Assembly (NCBI GenBank): GCA_026008535.1
Contig: BRKX01000004.1
Location: forward strand, 16,765,501 to 16,829,500
Reading direction: 5' to 3'
DNA length: 64,000 nucleotides
From: Perilla frutescens
Taxonomy: Eukaryota; Streptophyta; Magnoliopsida; Lamiales; Lamiaceae
Each line of letters opens with the position of its first letter. Position 1 is the stretch's first letter. The notes under the pieces were generated by a model. That model ran no database searches and was not told the DNA's origin. It saw nothing but the letters and a program-made list of their open reading frames with translations. The position numbers and the translations under genes are program-made. This document shows positions 1-12,061 of this stretch, piece after piece.

Positions 1-327
1 CCATTTATCCAAATAAATACACACACACACGCATATATACATATTTGTACTTTCACATCTTCAATAACCATTTATAGGAATTAATTAAATCTTCTTAATA
101 GTAAAAATAAAAATACCAACCTTTATTAGTCACAATATCCCCTTTCTTTTTATGCACGAAATTTACTCATCTAAATTGATTAACAATAGATGGCTAAAAT
201 TCTTACTAAAGGAACATTTTTATAATATAAAAATCCACTAATCTATCTCATATTAAGGACACATGTATACATTAGTTACATTGCACCTCAAAACATATAA
301 ATAGGACACGTGTGTATACATCAATCC

Positions 328-388
<61 letters not shown>

Positions 389-600
389 CTTTCTAAAACT
401 ATAATATATATATATATATATCTTTTTTTTTCCAAATAAACCTTAGATGTCTAGAAATAACTTAAATGTCAAATAATTATCCAAACTCCATGATCACCTT
501 GACACACTTATATATATAAATCCAACTGGTATGCAAATAAGCACATAATACTTATATAATATATATCAAGACAACCATGGGGTAGTGAGAGGCTCGGTTA
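1..600. other. AT-rich intergenic flank
   Basis: No coding region is visible here. The stretch has a short AC run near 17-30, the TTA microsatellite listed separately, and a TA run near 405-421. It ends where the orphan Copia fragment begins. Confidence 0.6.
328..388. repeat. (TTA)n microsatellite
   Basis: About twenty perfect TTA units in a row, followed after a short gap by a TA dinucleotide run at about 405-421. Likely length-polymorphic. Confidence 0.95.
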
Positions 601-605
601 CTACA

Positions 606-944
606 TCTTGGCTCTGGCTTGTTCTTCATTTTCACTGATTCTGCCCCCTGTTCCAGTTATAGGGTTTGAGGTTTCATGACGATTTGTATCTTCAGTGACC
701 AAGTTATCTTCAACTGGTCTAGAATCAGTTTCTATGCCATCTTCTAATGAAACTTCAAACTGCTCTGGGTCAATGTGATCAACATAGTCCAACAGACTTT
801 CACTAGGCAATGCTTGCTCTGATGTACAGTTCTCCTTTTTGTTTCTGTACTCATAAGCAAGCTCATCAAATACCACATGACATGTTACTTCCACAACTAG
901 TGTCCTTTTGTTGAACACTATGTAAGCTTGAGAATGAGGGGACA
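606..944 (-). pseudogene. Orphan Copia pol fragment (integrase-RT linker)
   Basis: This stretch is nearly identical to 5800-6134 of the Copia element further right, in the same orientation. It covers only the acidic linker between integrase and reverse transcriptase, including a TEDTNRHETSNPITG-type segment. No catalytic domain is present. It begins abruptly near 606 and stops at 944, where a different retroelement begins. It is either a remnant of a second copy of the same family or a local duplication. It reads open on the - strand, but the open frame runs past 944 into unrelated LTR sequence, so the apparent 154-residue protein is chimeric and not a gene. Confidence 0.75.
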
Positions 945-3900
945 GCCAGCACGGCCCGTGCCGTTTTACGCGCCCAGCAAAAAAATCTTTAAAACTCCAA
1001 GGTATGTTCTCTTTTCCCCTCTCACTTCTCCACACATCTAAATTGAGTTTTGGGAGCAAAAACACACGCCACTCTCATCAAACTTATTCCCTCTCCCAAC
1101 ATGGTGATTCTTCACCCCTCAACTTTCCTTTAGTCTCTTATCTACCATCTCCATTGGAAGTTCCACCAAGAATTGCAAGGATAAAGAGTAATTTCACCCC
1201 TTTTGTGCCCTAATTTCGAATTGGTCCAAATCTTCACCAAAGGTGTGGAATTTCTTTCTCTCTTTACATAATTAGTTGATTGGTATTGGTTTTTGTTGAT
1301 GGGTAAGCTTGGGGTGCCCCAATTTTGTGATGTGCATTCAAAGTCCCTTTGCAGCATTTTGTCGAACATGTGACGTGCATGCGTTTTCCATTGTTTTTGG
1401 ATAATTCCACTTGTTCTCATGCTTTCTTTGCCATAATACCCCTTCATATTGATGGGAATTGCTCTTGTGTGCCGATAATGGGGGTGATTGTTCATTTTTG
1501 AGGTGAAGTTTCCTTTTTTTGGGAAAATTGAGGCTATACTTGGTTGTAGTTTGTGGTTTGGTAATGTTGATTGTGTGATTCTTAGCCTTTGGCCATCCCA
1601 TTTTCCTTATGCATGTCATGAGATTTGTGGGGCCGTGTTTTGAGAACGTTGGTGGGTAAAGAACGAGCGTGTCGGGTGGTATGCATTTAATTTGTCTCTT
1701 GATGAATTGTGGGTGATAATTGGATTGTTTGGTGCTTTGGGTACTTATATTATTGTCCCACGTTGCTTGTTGGCATGAAATGGTGATTGTGTGAGCTCGA
1801 GTTCAATTTTTATGTCTTGTGGAGTTGTTTTTTAGCTTTGTTGTGAGTTCTTGTGCTCACATTTGACATTTTATAGGTCCCATAGTTCCCCATGGCACCA
1901 CGAGTAGCTCGAGGTAGAAGAGTGGCACAGGAAGTGGGCCCTGAGAACCCCCATGATCCGGCATTGTTTCGGGTTGTGTTGACTGAGGATGAGCACCGAG
2001 AAAAATGGAACAACTTTGTGAAATTGAACTGTCTTCCGTCCCGTTACCCGGATTCCAATGTGATTCACGCACTTGGAGTGCATGATGATTTTTGGGGGCT
2101 ATGTCAGTGGACTGGAGTGCATGATGATTCCAGTGCTCTGTTTGGTAGAGCGAGCTTGTGCCAATGCCCTCTTCGCGTGGCATGATAGTGGCACGGTTCA
2201 GAACCGAGAGATCTTCTATTTGTGGTGCACTCTGAGGCAACAAGCTTTCAACTTGGGGACTCACATCACCGCACATTTGAGCCACTCGGGTATGAAGAAG
2301 AGTGGTATCCTTACCTGTGGCGGCATCATCACGCTCATTGCGGAGCACTGCGACATTGATTTTTCCGCATGGGAGGTGTTGCCCAGAAATATGGCCTTGT
2401 CTATCGAGACCCTGGTCAGCATGGACGTCATTCGAGTAGACCGAATGAACCGGGTCTTTTTCTCACAGAAGGCCGCTGATCACTTCCTTCTGCCCAACCG
2501 AGCCCTGACTCGAGTGACGGATTGGCAGCAAACCACCAATTGGTGTATGTCTTTACCGGCCCATCAAGCTGCGATTGTTGCTTTTTGCCCGTCCTTCCCT
2601 TTAGAGCAAAAGTTACCGAGCTCGCAAAGGAAGAAGTGGCCGAGAAGAAAGATGAAGAGCAACAGTATGAGGATGCTGGCGATAGCACTGGGGGTGCCAC
2701 CTCACAGGTGAATACTGATGGCCCCTCGAGTTCACGAGCCGCGGGCCGACATCGAGCTCGACCGCGCTCCCAAGAGGAGCGTATGGAGGATATGAAGGGC
2801 CGTCTCTCTTCTATTGAGTCGGAGATGCAAGGACTGCGGGGCGAGTTCACTCACATGAACACGCGTATTGGAGCCATCGATGCGAATGTAGCTATAATGC
2901 TACAAATGATGCAGTAGTGGGGGTTGCAGTTTCCCCCAAACCCGCCTCCACCGTGATTTCTGTTGAGGTTAGCGATTCAAGGTCTTCCCGTCCATTTCTT
3001 CAAACTTATGCTCTTTTGAGTATAAATTTGGGGGGGTGGATGGACGTTATGCCTTGAATCCCTATTCTAAAAATTTCTTTTAATCACTTTTTGCATTTTA
3101 GTTAGTTCACTTGCATTAGTTTAGTGGGTTAGGTTGTAAGGCACGTTTATTGCTTTCTAGTATGATGTCGGGTGTGTGTTGGATTGGATTAATCTCATGC
3201 TATGTACTGTGATGAATGATGGTTGCCAATGATGAATTATGGGATTGTTGAAATTGATTGTCTTTATTGAGTTTACTATGAGCATGATAGGTGCAATTGC
3301 GACGAATTGCTTGGTTGTCTTGACCTGTGACTGTCCTGTGAGAATTTGAGCCTTATTTTCATTTTCTTGTGTGTGAACACTGGGTTATTGTTGAATATCT
3401 AGAACTTGCCTCTTGTCTGCTCAATTTTAACAGAATGTTGTGGGATTTTGAGATGATTTAAGGCCATTTTTGTTCACCCTCTTCTTATCCTATGTATTCT
3501 TGGCCAAAACACTTCAAATGTCCATTGTAAGCCTCGTTGAGCTTTTGAGCCATTTCGTTGTTAGCCAATGTAACTCAATCCTGTTGTCAATATATTTCTT
3601 TTCACTCGGACTTGTTGGGTGGGTAGAATAATTTTAGGAGGGATGAATTGTTTTGGTGGAACTTAGGGAGGAAGGATAAAATGATGGAGTGTGGCTTGTA
3701 AAAAGGATTATGGAGTGGGAATATTCATATAGCACTTAGAGAAAATATGAAAAATGTGGAAGAAAAAAAAAGAAAAAAAAAAGCAAAAGAAAAAAAAAGA
3801 AGGAGAGAAAAAGAAAAAGAAAAATAAAAAAAATATAGCTAAGTGGCTATATTCATAATTTGGTGATGCTTTTGGTTTATGGTGTTGGAAAAAGAGTAAG

Positions 3901-4500
3901 AGAACTAGACAAAGTCTAGTTTTACTCGGTTGGTATTGGGGTTAAGTATTAAGTGAGGAAGTATTGAGAGTAATTAAACTCAATAAGTCCAATTTAGTCA
4001 CTTGGCCTATATTTTCCCTACCTTGTCCAAAAGCCTACATTACAACCAAATTAAAAAGTCTTTTTTGATCTTTATTCCACGTTCATTGCATGTAAAGGCG
4101 AGATTAGATATTGGGCAAGCTCATGGTTAATTCTTCAGTTAATCCAGTTCTGAGTGCTTTTATTATTATCCTAAACACTTGAGAATGAGTGATACACGAA
4201 CCCGGTGAGGTCATTGGTTCAAGGCTAAAGACAAGTTAGTAGTCATGTTGTGTGAGAATATTTTTGCTCATTGTATACTTGATTTGGATGATTGATGTTT
4301 GTGGTGTCTGAGGCAATGAAATTGTCAAACATCCTCTCTGTGCTTGAGTTTAATTCTTTCATTTGATTGTTCGAGGATGAACAATGAGTAAGTTTGGGGG
4401 AGTTGATAAGCTCGGAGTTTACATGCATTTCATGTGTTCTTTGTACGTATTTTGTGAGTCGAATGCATGTGTTTGTGGCTATTTTCGATCGATTTTGCAT
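945..4500 (+). mobile_element. Athila-like non-autonomous LTR retrotransposon, truncated
   Basis: A Gypsy-type element with no pol. The left end (945-1000) carries a CAGCACGGCCCGTGC motif resembling the LTR at 44750-45276. An ORF1-like coding region lies at 1892-2917. A long non-coding stretch follows, including a G-rich run near 3028-3037 and a purine tract near 3758-3830. A GTTTGGGGG polypurine tract at about 4392-4400 comes directly before an LTR start reading TGATAAGCTCGG at 4402. Only about 100 bp of that 3' LTR remain before the junction with Copia sequence at 4500. No reverse transcriptase or integrase is visible, so it would need enzymes from elsewhere. Family assignment rests on ORF1 character and on the polypurine tract and LTR start. 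Confidence 0.6.
1892..2917 (+). pseudogene. Athila ORF1-like gag-region protein, frameshifted
   Basis: The reading starts at an ATG at 1892 (MAPRVARGRR). It shifts frame near 2150 into a segment with an NLGTHITAHL and GGIITLIAEH pattern, as in plant Athila ORF1 proteins. It shifts again near 2590 into a glutamate-, serine- and arginine-rich C-terminus with a short heptad-like helix ending at 2917. Around 2073-2130 the motif GVHDDFWG/GVHDDSS appears twice, a small local duplication that may be the source of one frame change. No protease or polymerase motif follows. It is a broken retroelement gene, not a host gene. What function an intact version would have is unknown beyond a presumed structural role. 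Confidence 0.55.
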
Positions 4501-5600
4501 CCTCCGAAGTCTGAGTCTGAATAGTCAGTTAAACTCAAGCTATTATCTCTAGGATACCATAATCCAAGATTTATAGTTCCCTTGAGATACTTCATAATCC
4601 TCTTTGCTGCTTCAAGATGAATTTTCTTCGGATTGGCTTGGAACATTGCATACAGTTCGACTGAGTAGGAGATATCTGGTCGGCTGATGGTCAGGTAGAG
4701 AAGGGATCCAATGATTCCTCTGTAGTGCGTTTGACTGACTGATTCTCCTTCTTCATCGAGAGTCAGGTGCACTGATGTATTCATTGGAATTTTGAGGGCT
4801 TTTCCCTTGTCGGTTCCAAACTTCTTGACAAGCTCCTTGGTATATTTGGCTTGGCTGATGAAGATTCCATCTTTGAGCTGCTTTACTTGGAGTCCTAGGA
4901 AGAATGTCATTTCTTCCATCATGCTCATCTCGAATTTGCTTTGCATTAGTCGTGCGAATCGATTGCAGAGATCTTTGCTCTTGGATCCAAATATTATGTC
5001 ACCCACATAAATTTGAACCATCAAGATCTCAGCTGATCATTATATTCTAAATAGAGTACGATCGATGACTCCTTTCTGAAACCCATTCTTTAGCAAGAAC
5101 GTTGTGAGGGTTTCATACCAAGCTCTTGGTGCCTACTTCAGACCATATAGAGCTTTCTTCAGCTTGTAGACTTGGTCTCTGATGTCGAAGCCTGGAGGTT
5201 GTTCTACATACACATCCTCCTTGAGAATTCCTTGCAAGAATGCACTTTTTATGTCCATTTGATAGACCGTGAAATTGTTGTGAGCTGCATAGGCGAGGAA
5301 CAGTCTGATGGCCTCCAATCTTACAACTGGTGCGAATGTCTCATCAAAGTCGATCCCTTCACTTTATGAGTAACCCTTGGATACCAGTCTGGCCTTGTTC
5401 TTTGTGATCACACCTTGTTCATCCAATTTGTTGCGAAAGACCCATTTAGTCCCAATGACTTTTTGAGTTTTCGGCCTCTCAACAAGAAACCATACGTCAT
5501 TTCTTGTGAACTGGTTCAGCTCTTCTTGCATCGCTATAATCCAGTCTGAATCATTAAGTGCTTCTTTGATGTTGGCTGGTTCTATCTGTGAGATGAAGCA
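4479..5600 (-). pseudogene. Copia reverse transcriptase / RNase H fragment
   Basis: The N-terminal RT part (about 5600-5133, - strand) has the typical DVWFLVERP, VYQMDIKSAFLQG and KLKKALYGLK motifs. The C-terminal part (5024-4501) has the catalytic box as YVGDIIFG, then FFLGLQVKQ, SLLYLTISRPDI and a partial RNase H ending SDFGGCKIDRK. The Copia family box is YVDD, so the second catalytic aspartate position has become glycine. Stops separate the two parts near 5030-5130 and at about 5367. RNase H is cut about a third of the way through at 4501. Any enzyme from this copy would be inactive. Confidence 0.88.
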
Positions 5601-6134
5601 CGTGAAGAGTGCATGCTCTGTTGAGCCTCTGGTCTAGACTCTGCTTCTTGGATCCCCAACAATTTTGTCGACTGGATGACTTCGGAGCCATTTAGGAATG
5701 ATTGCTTCCTCTGTGCCTTCAGCTGCTTCATCAGTTGTTCCAGCAACTGATCCTTCGGCTTTTTTATCAGCTGATTCTTCGGCTGCTCCTTCGGCTGCTG
5801 TCTTGGCTTCGGCTTGTTCTTCATTTTCACTGATTCTGCCCCCTGTTCCAGTTATAGGGTTTGAGGTTTCATGACGATTTGTATCTTCAGTGACCAAGTT
5901 ATCTTCAACTGGTCTAGAATCAGTTTCTATGCCATCTTATAGTGAAACTTCAAACTGCTCTGGGTCAATGTGATCAACATAGTCCAACAGACTTTCACTA
6001 GGCAATGCTTGCTCTAATGTACAGTTCTTCGTTTTGTTTCTGTACTCATAAGCAAGTTCATCAAATACCACATGACATGTTACTTCCACAACTAGTGTCC
6101 TTTTTTTGAACACTATGTAAGCTTAAGAATGAGG
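5582..6134 (-). pseudogene. Copia integrase-RT linker
   Basis: Low-complexity acidic and alanine/glutamate-rich linker between integrase and RT, in pol frame, with a stop near 5940. The same segment is duplicated at 606-944. It contains no catalytic motif. Confidence 0.7.
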
Positions 6135-6299
6135 GGCATTACAGCCTAGAAAGATTCTCTCATCAGCTTTGGTGGCACTGAAAGCTTTCAGCTGGGATTT
6201 GCCATTGTTGTGGATATAACATTTGCAGCCGAATATCTTAAAGTAAGAGATAGAAGGCTTACGACCCCTGAATAGCTCGTAGGGTATTTTGTCATGGTT

Positions 6300-7361
6300 G
6301 ATGACGATGGCACTTCTGTTCTATTTGTGGCAGGCTATGTTAATTACTTCTGCCTAATAGCATTCGGCTATATTGGCATCTGCTACCATTGCTCTGGCTA
6401 CCTCCTTTAGTGTGCGATTCGTCCTTTCTGCTACACTATTTTGTTGAGGAGTTCCTGTAGCAGAGTGTTCATGAGTGATTCCCAGTTTAATCAGGAACTT
6501 GATCATTTGTTGATTGACAATTTCAGTTCCATTGTCGGATCTTATCCTTTGAACTGATTTTCCTTTGTCAGTCTGCAATCTCCTGATCAATGTTGATAGC
6601 TTCTCAAAAGTCTCATCCTTACTTCTCAGGAACTCCACCCAGGTATACCTTGAGTAGTCATCTACTACTACAAGTGTGAACTTTTTACCTCTGGGGGTTG
6701 GTGGTTTCACAGGCCCAAATAGGCCCATGTGAAGTAACTAAAGTATGTCAGTTGTTCCTTGAGGATGACTTTTGTTCTTGAATGACAACTTCACCTGCTT
6801 CCCTTTCTGGCATGGTCCGCAGACACCAGTTTTCTTGTAGATCTCCTTGGGAAGCCCATCAACTAGCTCCTTCTTGGCTAGGTAGTTGATAGTTTTGAAG
6901 TTGAGATGATTCAGTCGTCGATGCCACAGCCAGCTTGCTTCAGTTGATCCTTTAGAGAGAAAGCAAGCTTCTGAATAGCCGGTTGACCAGTCAACTACAT
7001 ACATGTTGCCATTTCTTACTCTAGTCAGGAGTATGGCTCCATTTGACTTGTCTCTGATGTCACATGAGCTATTGCTGAAGTCGACTGAGTACCCATTGTC
7101 ACAAAGCTGACTGATGCTCAGCAGTTTGTGCCTTAGTCCTTCAACATGTGACGCGCCATTCACGATAACTTTTCCTTTGACCACGAACCCTTCTCCAATG
7201 GTTCGGCTCTTTGAGTTGTCTCCAAAAGTGACTAATGGTCCCGTAACCTCTTTATAACTATCAAGATCATTCTTGTCTCCGGTCATGTGTTTTGAGCACC
7301 CGCTATCCAGATACCAAGTATCTTTGACCTTTTTCTTGGATAGGATGCTCTTTTCCTGCAA
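6300..7361 (-). pseudogene. Copia protease end and integrase
   Basis: Starting at 7361 the - strand reads a protease motif WYLDSGCSKHMTG, then a GAG-pre-integrase segment with SWLWHRRLNHLN and CGPCQKGK, which form the HHCC zinc-binding pattern. The integrase core follows: FGPVKPPTPRGKKF, SDNGTE and TPQQNSVAERTNR. A single in-frame TAG at 6735-6737 splits the region in a place consistent with an original CAG. The residue before LFGP, normally the first catalytic aspartate, is glycine; the second Asp and the Glu remain. Another stop ends the block at about 6351. Confidence 0.87.
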
Positions 7362-8278
7362 AACAGAGATCAGGTTTTAGGTACCCATGTAATATCAGGT
7401 CCTGAGAGGTTAAACAGATATTTGGGAATCCACATTCGCCACACTTTTGGCTTTTGTTTATTGAGAGATCCTTTAAAATTTGATCTCCTGATCAATTCTG
7501 GACTTCTTGTAACTCTTTGATTGAGAGTTGAGTCCATTGATCTGTATCTCCGATGAGTGTGAGGATAAAAGACTTCAACTAATATCCTCTCATCTTGTGA
7601 CTTTGTTGCCTTTTGTCTTGGCCAGTTTTTAACAGGCCTTTGACTCTGAGCTATTTGGCCTTTGTGGAATGGCCTTTTTCCAAGCTAGTTATGAGTGGGA
7701 TTGACTGTTAGTTGATCCCTTGAGTTCAAGTACTCATCATACTAGGTTGCAAAGTCATTTGGAGTGAATTCTTCTAGAGAGATTGATTTATGTTGTTTTG
7801 CATAGTACAATCTCGTGTGTATATTTCTCTTGGGATTCAAGGCATTCCCAGGCTGATACACAGGTGGCCTTTGGGGATAGGCTTGTCTGGAAGAGGTTGT
7901 ACCTCTTGGTTGAGCTGCTGATGGCATGTTTTGAACTGATGGTCTTCTCTGATAGAATGACCTTAAGTGATCTTCAAATCTTGATTGATTTGAATATCTT
8001 GAGTGAGATAAAGGATTTTGTTGAGAGTTTGGCCATGGACGAGCTTTTGATTGAGTAGTAGATCTGGACTGCTGAGCTGATTTATGTTGAACTGGTGGCT
8101 TTGACTGAGAACCAAGCCTTTGAAAGACCGACTGTCTTCGAGTTGCCCTTCTCGATAGATCAGTCTGATCTCTGGGCTAAGTTTCAGGAGTTTCCAAGAT
8201 GCCCTTGTTTTTTAACTCCTCAACTGGGGGAAACTGAGCTGGTCTTGTGAATCCTCTCATAATTCCAGATTCACAGCT
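7362..8278 (-). pseudogene. Copia gag-to-protease spacer, decayed
   Basis: Between the gag coiled coil and the protease lies a stretch that reads as retroelement linker (proline- and arginine-rich pieces near 7742-7927) but is broken by several stops and frame changes. No separate gene is seen. Confidence 0.5.
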
Positions 8279-9939
8279 CTATACAACTGCCTTGCCCTTC
8301 TCTGCGGCAGTGTACTTACTATATCCCAGCTCTGGACTCCCAGATTCAGTTCTCTGATAACTCAAGATTTCATCAAGAGTCTGGGATCCCTTCTTGAATT
8401 TGAGAGATAATTCCTCTCTTTTAAGAATTTCTTGCTTGAGCTGCTCATTCTCAGCTTCCAGTTCTGCATTTCTCAACTTTAGCTGATCCATTTCTGTTGA
8501 CTGAGTATCAAGACTTTTTAGTCTTTCATTTTCAGTGCTTAGCTCATCAACTCTGCTTCTTAGCTCATCATTTTTACCCTTTAGTTCAATATTCATACTT
8601 GATACATAAGCTAATTGATCTTCTAGGATTCTTAACTGTTCATCTAGTTCGTTCCTAGAGATCGATGCTTCATGTATATGATAGAATGAGGTTATTGAGT
8701 CAGCTTGACTAACCTCTTCATCATTGTTGGCCATGAAGCATAGTAAAGCTTCATCATCGAAGCTGTAGCCGTCTGAATCGATTCCAAATGGGTAGTCCGA
8801 ATCGTCAAGTACAGCATTCTCAGAGTTTGCGATCATGGCTTTCCTTTTGAAAAAGCTTCTCCCCACTTTGGCCTTTTTATCTTTAGAAAGCTCTGGACAC
8901 TCGTATCTGTAGTGTCTTTGCTTGTGGCAGTGGAAATATTCCTCTATGTTTCTATTTGCCATCCTGAATTATTCAGTTGGACGATCAGCTGGCTGCTGGT
9001 TCCTTTCACCTTTAGCAGCTTCATCAGCTTGGGGTTGAGCTGATTGTTGATCTCTGACTTTTCTTAGCTTTTCCAGCAATCTTATCATTGATTGGATTTG
9101 CTCATTCAAATCCTCAATCAGGATCTCCTTTTTATCGGCTGACTCTCTTTTTCGATCAGTCACCGATTTCCCAGGATTCTCTCTGAGAGGTGAGCCTCTT
9201 GGTCGGAAGTTGTTTTTTCCGTGGGCTTCTCTAAATCGATTTCTTTCAGCATAGAAAGAAGCATCATGAGAAGAGGAAGTGGATGCTTCTCTCTTTCGAT
9301 ATAGGCTGTACTCATGAGCTTTGAGAAATCCAAATAACTCTCTGGGAGTAATTCTATTCAAGTCTCTCGACTCTTCAGTAGCAATTACTTTCATATCACA
9401 TTCATCAGTGAGATTGTCAAGAATTTTCGAGTTCATCTCACTGTTGGGATAGTTTCTTCCCAGATTGTTCATCTCGCTTATGATGCCAAGAAATCTATTT
9501 CTAGGCTCGAGATGCTTTCTTCCGGCTGCATTTTGAAGGACTTATATTTATCAACTGCCAGCTGGAGATTGTTTCCTTTAATGGCTTCGGACTCTTTGTA
9601 CAAATCTGCAAGAATGTCCCAAATCTCCTTTGCTGTTCTGCTGTTTTTTGTGTCTTTCATATGATCCTCATCTAGAGTCTGGAAGAGTGCTGCTTGAGCA
9701 ACAAACTCTAAATTTTTTAACTTCTTCTCTTCACCCGTGAGAAGATGAGTTGGTTTTAGGATCCTGGCCGGTTGGTTGACATCCATGATGTGGGCTTCAT
9801 TGTCCATCATTATGATGATTAGACTATCTTCAATCACTTCCCAAATATTCTTATGGATGGAGCATAGATGAGCTTTCATTCTTCTACTCCAATTGTTATA
9901 GTTCTTAACTGAAAAGAGATGTAGCTTATGGTTTCCCAT
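8279..9939 (-). pseudogene. Copia gag
   Basis: The start codon is at 9939 (MGNHKLHLFSVKNYNNWSRRM, a UBN2-type gag N-terminus). The matrix-like region continues to 9478, where a one-base frame change leads into 9472-8969 (MNNLGRNYPNSEMNSKIL). A single stop at about 8966-8968 separates the last part, 8962-8279. That part carries a CCHC-like zinc knuckle (CHKQRHYRYEC, with the final spacing degenerate) and a long coiled coil of glutamate/leucine heptads. Gag forms the virus-like particle and packages element RNA. This copy needs two repairs to be read through, so it is a pseudogene. Confidence 0.85.
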
Positions 9940-10012
9940 AGCTTAAAAGGTTACCACAGATAAACAGATCTGATTCAAATGATCTGCAGAAATGGATGAT
10001 CTTTAGAATCAA

Positions 10013-10028
10013 CCACTTTGATACCACT
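10013..10028 (-). other. Primer binding site of the Copia element
   Basis: On the - strand, AAGTGGTATCAAAGTGG follows directly after the LTR end (ACCAACA). It matches the 3' end of plant initiator-Met tRNA with small mismatches (TGGTATCAGAGC type). This fixes both the LTR border and the element's orientation. Confidence 0.82.
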
Positions 10029-11773
10029 TGTTGGTCCCGGTGCGAGCCTTTATCAGTTTAGAGGGGGGGTGTGAATAAACTGACTTCAAAAACTTTAAAG
10101 CAGATACGGAATAGATAGAGCCCTGACTCGCTTTTGAGATTTATCTGTACTGACTGATCAATTGAGAAAAGCTGACAGAGACTTAGCTGGTGAGCTGATC
10201 AGTTTTCAACTGATAGCTAGAAGACGTGGCTGAAGCTTGTCAGTTCAGTCTGTGTGTGTGAATGTGTGCAGTTAAATAACTTGCAAGTGCAAGACTGAAA
10301 AAAGTAAGAACAACATACACAGAGCTTTATAGAGGTTCGAAGCTTCTTGCTTCTACGTCCTATCTTCCTTCCACAGAAGGACAATCCACTATACAATAGT
10401 AAAGTTTCTTTATTATAATTATACAGTGAAGAATTCCCGTTGGACCTGAAAACGGCACCCTTCAACCCGAGCGCGGCCTCTTTTCCTACTATTGTTGTCC
10501 CGGAAGAATGGACCCATCGGTACACGCTGCTCCTCAACTGATTTCTGGGTCAACAGCTCACACTTACTGGTCCCAACTGCTCGCTGAGACTTTAGGTGCT
10601 ATTGTCCGTCTTTACAAGATTTTAGATCTCGCTCGATCTTCAAGAAGACAGTCTTGAATCTGCTATCAACCTGGAGTGCTCTTTTCTCTTGAGCTGAGTG
10701 GTTGATCTTTGAGGGACTGTACTGAGGAGCTTTGCGCTTGCTGGAATTCTGCGTCAGCTTAGCAGCTTGCTTGACTTGAAGCACGCCTTCTCAGTATAAT
10801 ACTTTTCGCACTTTGAGAGTATTGAGCTTTGAGCTGTAGGGAGAGAAAGAAATAGCTCGTTATGCAAAATAGCAAAGTTAGATTGGCGAAAGTCTTGGTC
10901 AAAATTGATTTCACCCTCTTTAAAAAGATGAGTGAATTTTGACTGTTATGAATGGTGATATTTAGAAATCACCGGTAGCATATTAATGCTTGTAGCCGTT
11001 TGAAGCTCTTTTAATGAACTAGCCGTTTTGACTTTAACATTCTCTGCTCTAAGATCATTAGGATCTTATAAAGATTTCCTGGTAAGATCTTCATTAACTG
11101 CTTGTCAGTAGGAGCAGGTGTTTCGGCTATCATTTTTGGACATTCAGCTGACGGGTTCTCAGCTATCTCGGCTTTCAGCTCTGAGGTTGTCCAGTTGGCA
11201 GATCTTCAGCTGCCTTAAACTTCTATCATGATATAGTCCAGTTTAGCTGACTCATCAGCTAAGCTTAAAAGCTTCCATTTCTAGACTTATCAATTGGCTA
11301 CTGATTGAGCTTTTACCTTTTCTCTCTGAACTAATCTATGGTCAGTTAAATGAAGGCTCAAAGAATTTAGAGCTATTTTACCAGTAAACTGATCTTTGAT
11401 CAATTTAGGATCAGCTCTGACTGATCTCTGATCAGATCAGTTTCAGCTTTCAAGCTGACTCTGTTCATCAGTCTATCCTGGCTTTTTGCTAAGACTGATT
11501 ATTAACTCATCTGTGGATGCCTACCAGTCTCCAAAGTTCTCTTCCCCCTTTACAGCTTATCTTAAGCTTTGAAGAGTTTACTCTGACCGGTCTGATCAAG
11601 GAAACCTGTAAGCTGGTTGACTATGCTTCTGAATAGCTGTCTCTCATCTCAGCTTGAAATCTTATTTGGTCATTATTCCTGATTTCTAGCTTTTCATAAC
11701 CTACAGTTTTTCATTAAATCATCACTCATGTTTTGACATTTCATCAAAATCATCATTTGGGATTTTCCTAACA
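10029..11773 (-). repeat. 5' LTR of the Copia element
   Basis: Read on the - strand, the LTR starts TGTTAGGAAAATCCC (at 11773) and ends GGGACCAACA (at 10029), about 1,745 bp with TG...CA ends. The primer binding site abuts its inner end. The same start occurs at 38558 (TGTTAGGAAAAACTATC). Open stretches inside it, such as 10217-10537, are LTR sequence and not genes. Confidence 0.85.
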
Positions 11774-12061
11774 CATAATGTAATTTTTAAGTTTTTACGT
11801 ACATTACTATTATTTTCATAACTCATATTCAGTTGATATTTTCTCTTTTAGTTTTGTGCACATATTTTTGGTCTGAGAAATTTCATTAATGTTTGGACCT
11901 AGAATAAACATGGTGTTTATTCATTAAGTTATATTTTGTGGAATCAAGACATATTGTAATACATGGAAGATAATACTCACTTCAGAGAACCTATCGTCAT
12001 GATTCATGTGTTTTGTTTCCTATAGTTGTGAATATAGTAATATGTGAACTAAGTGGGAGAA
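11774..12061 (+). other. 3' untranslated tail of another Copia element
   Basis: AT-rich, ending in the purine tract AAGTGGGAGA just before an LTR start at 12062, as in Copia 3' ends. No coding sequence remains. Confidence 0.5.

Larger units (their letters stand above)
4501..11773 (-). mobile_element. Ty1/Copia retrotransposon, 3'-truncated
   Basis: Read on the - strand the order is 5' LTR (11773-10029), primer binding site, gag, protease, integrase, linker and reverse transcriptase, breaking off inside RNase H at 4501. The 3' part of RNase H and the 3' LTR are absent. Integrase before RT is the Copia order. A repeated GA/CAGCTGA-rich composition runs through the element. Gag and pol are interrupted by stops and frameshifts, and catalytic residues are lost, so it is not autonomous. 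A second, shorter LTR of the same family ends at 38558. Confidence 0.88.

Noticed and set aside
10217..10784. Two short - strand open frames with Cys-rich or basic residues
   Set aside because: They lie wholly inside the Copia LTR and show no conserved protein signature.
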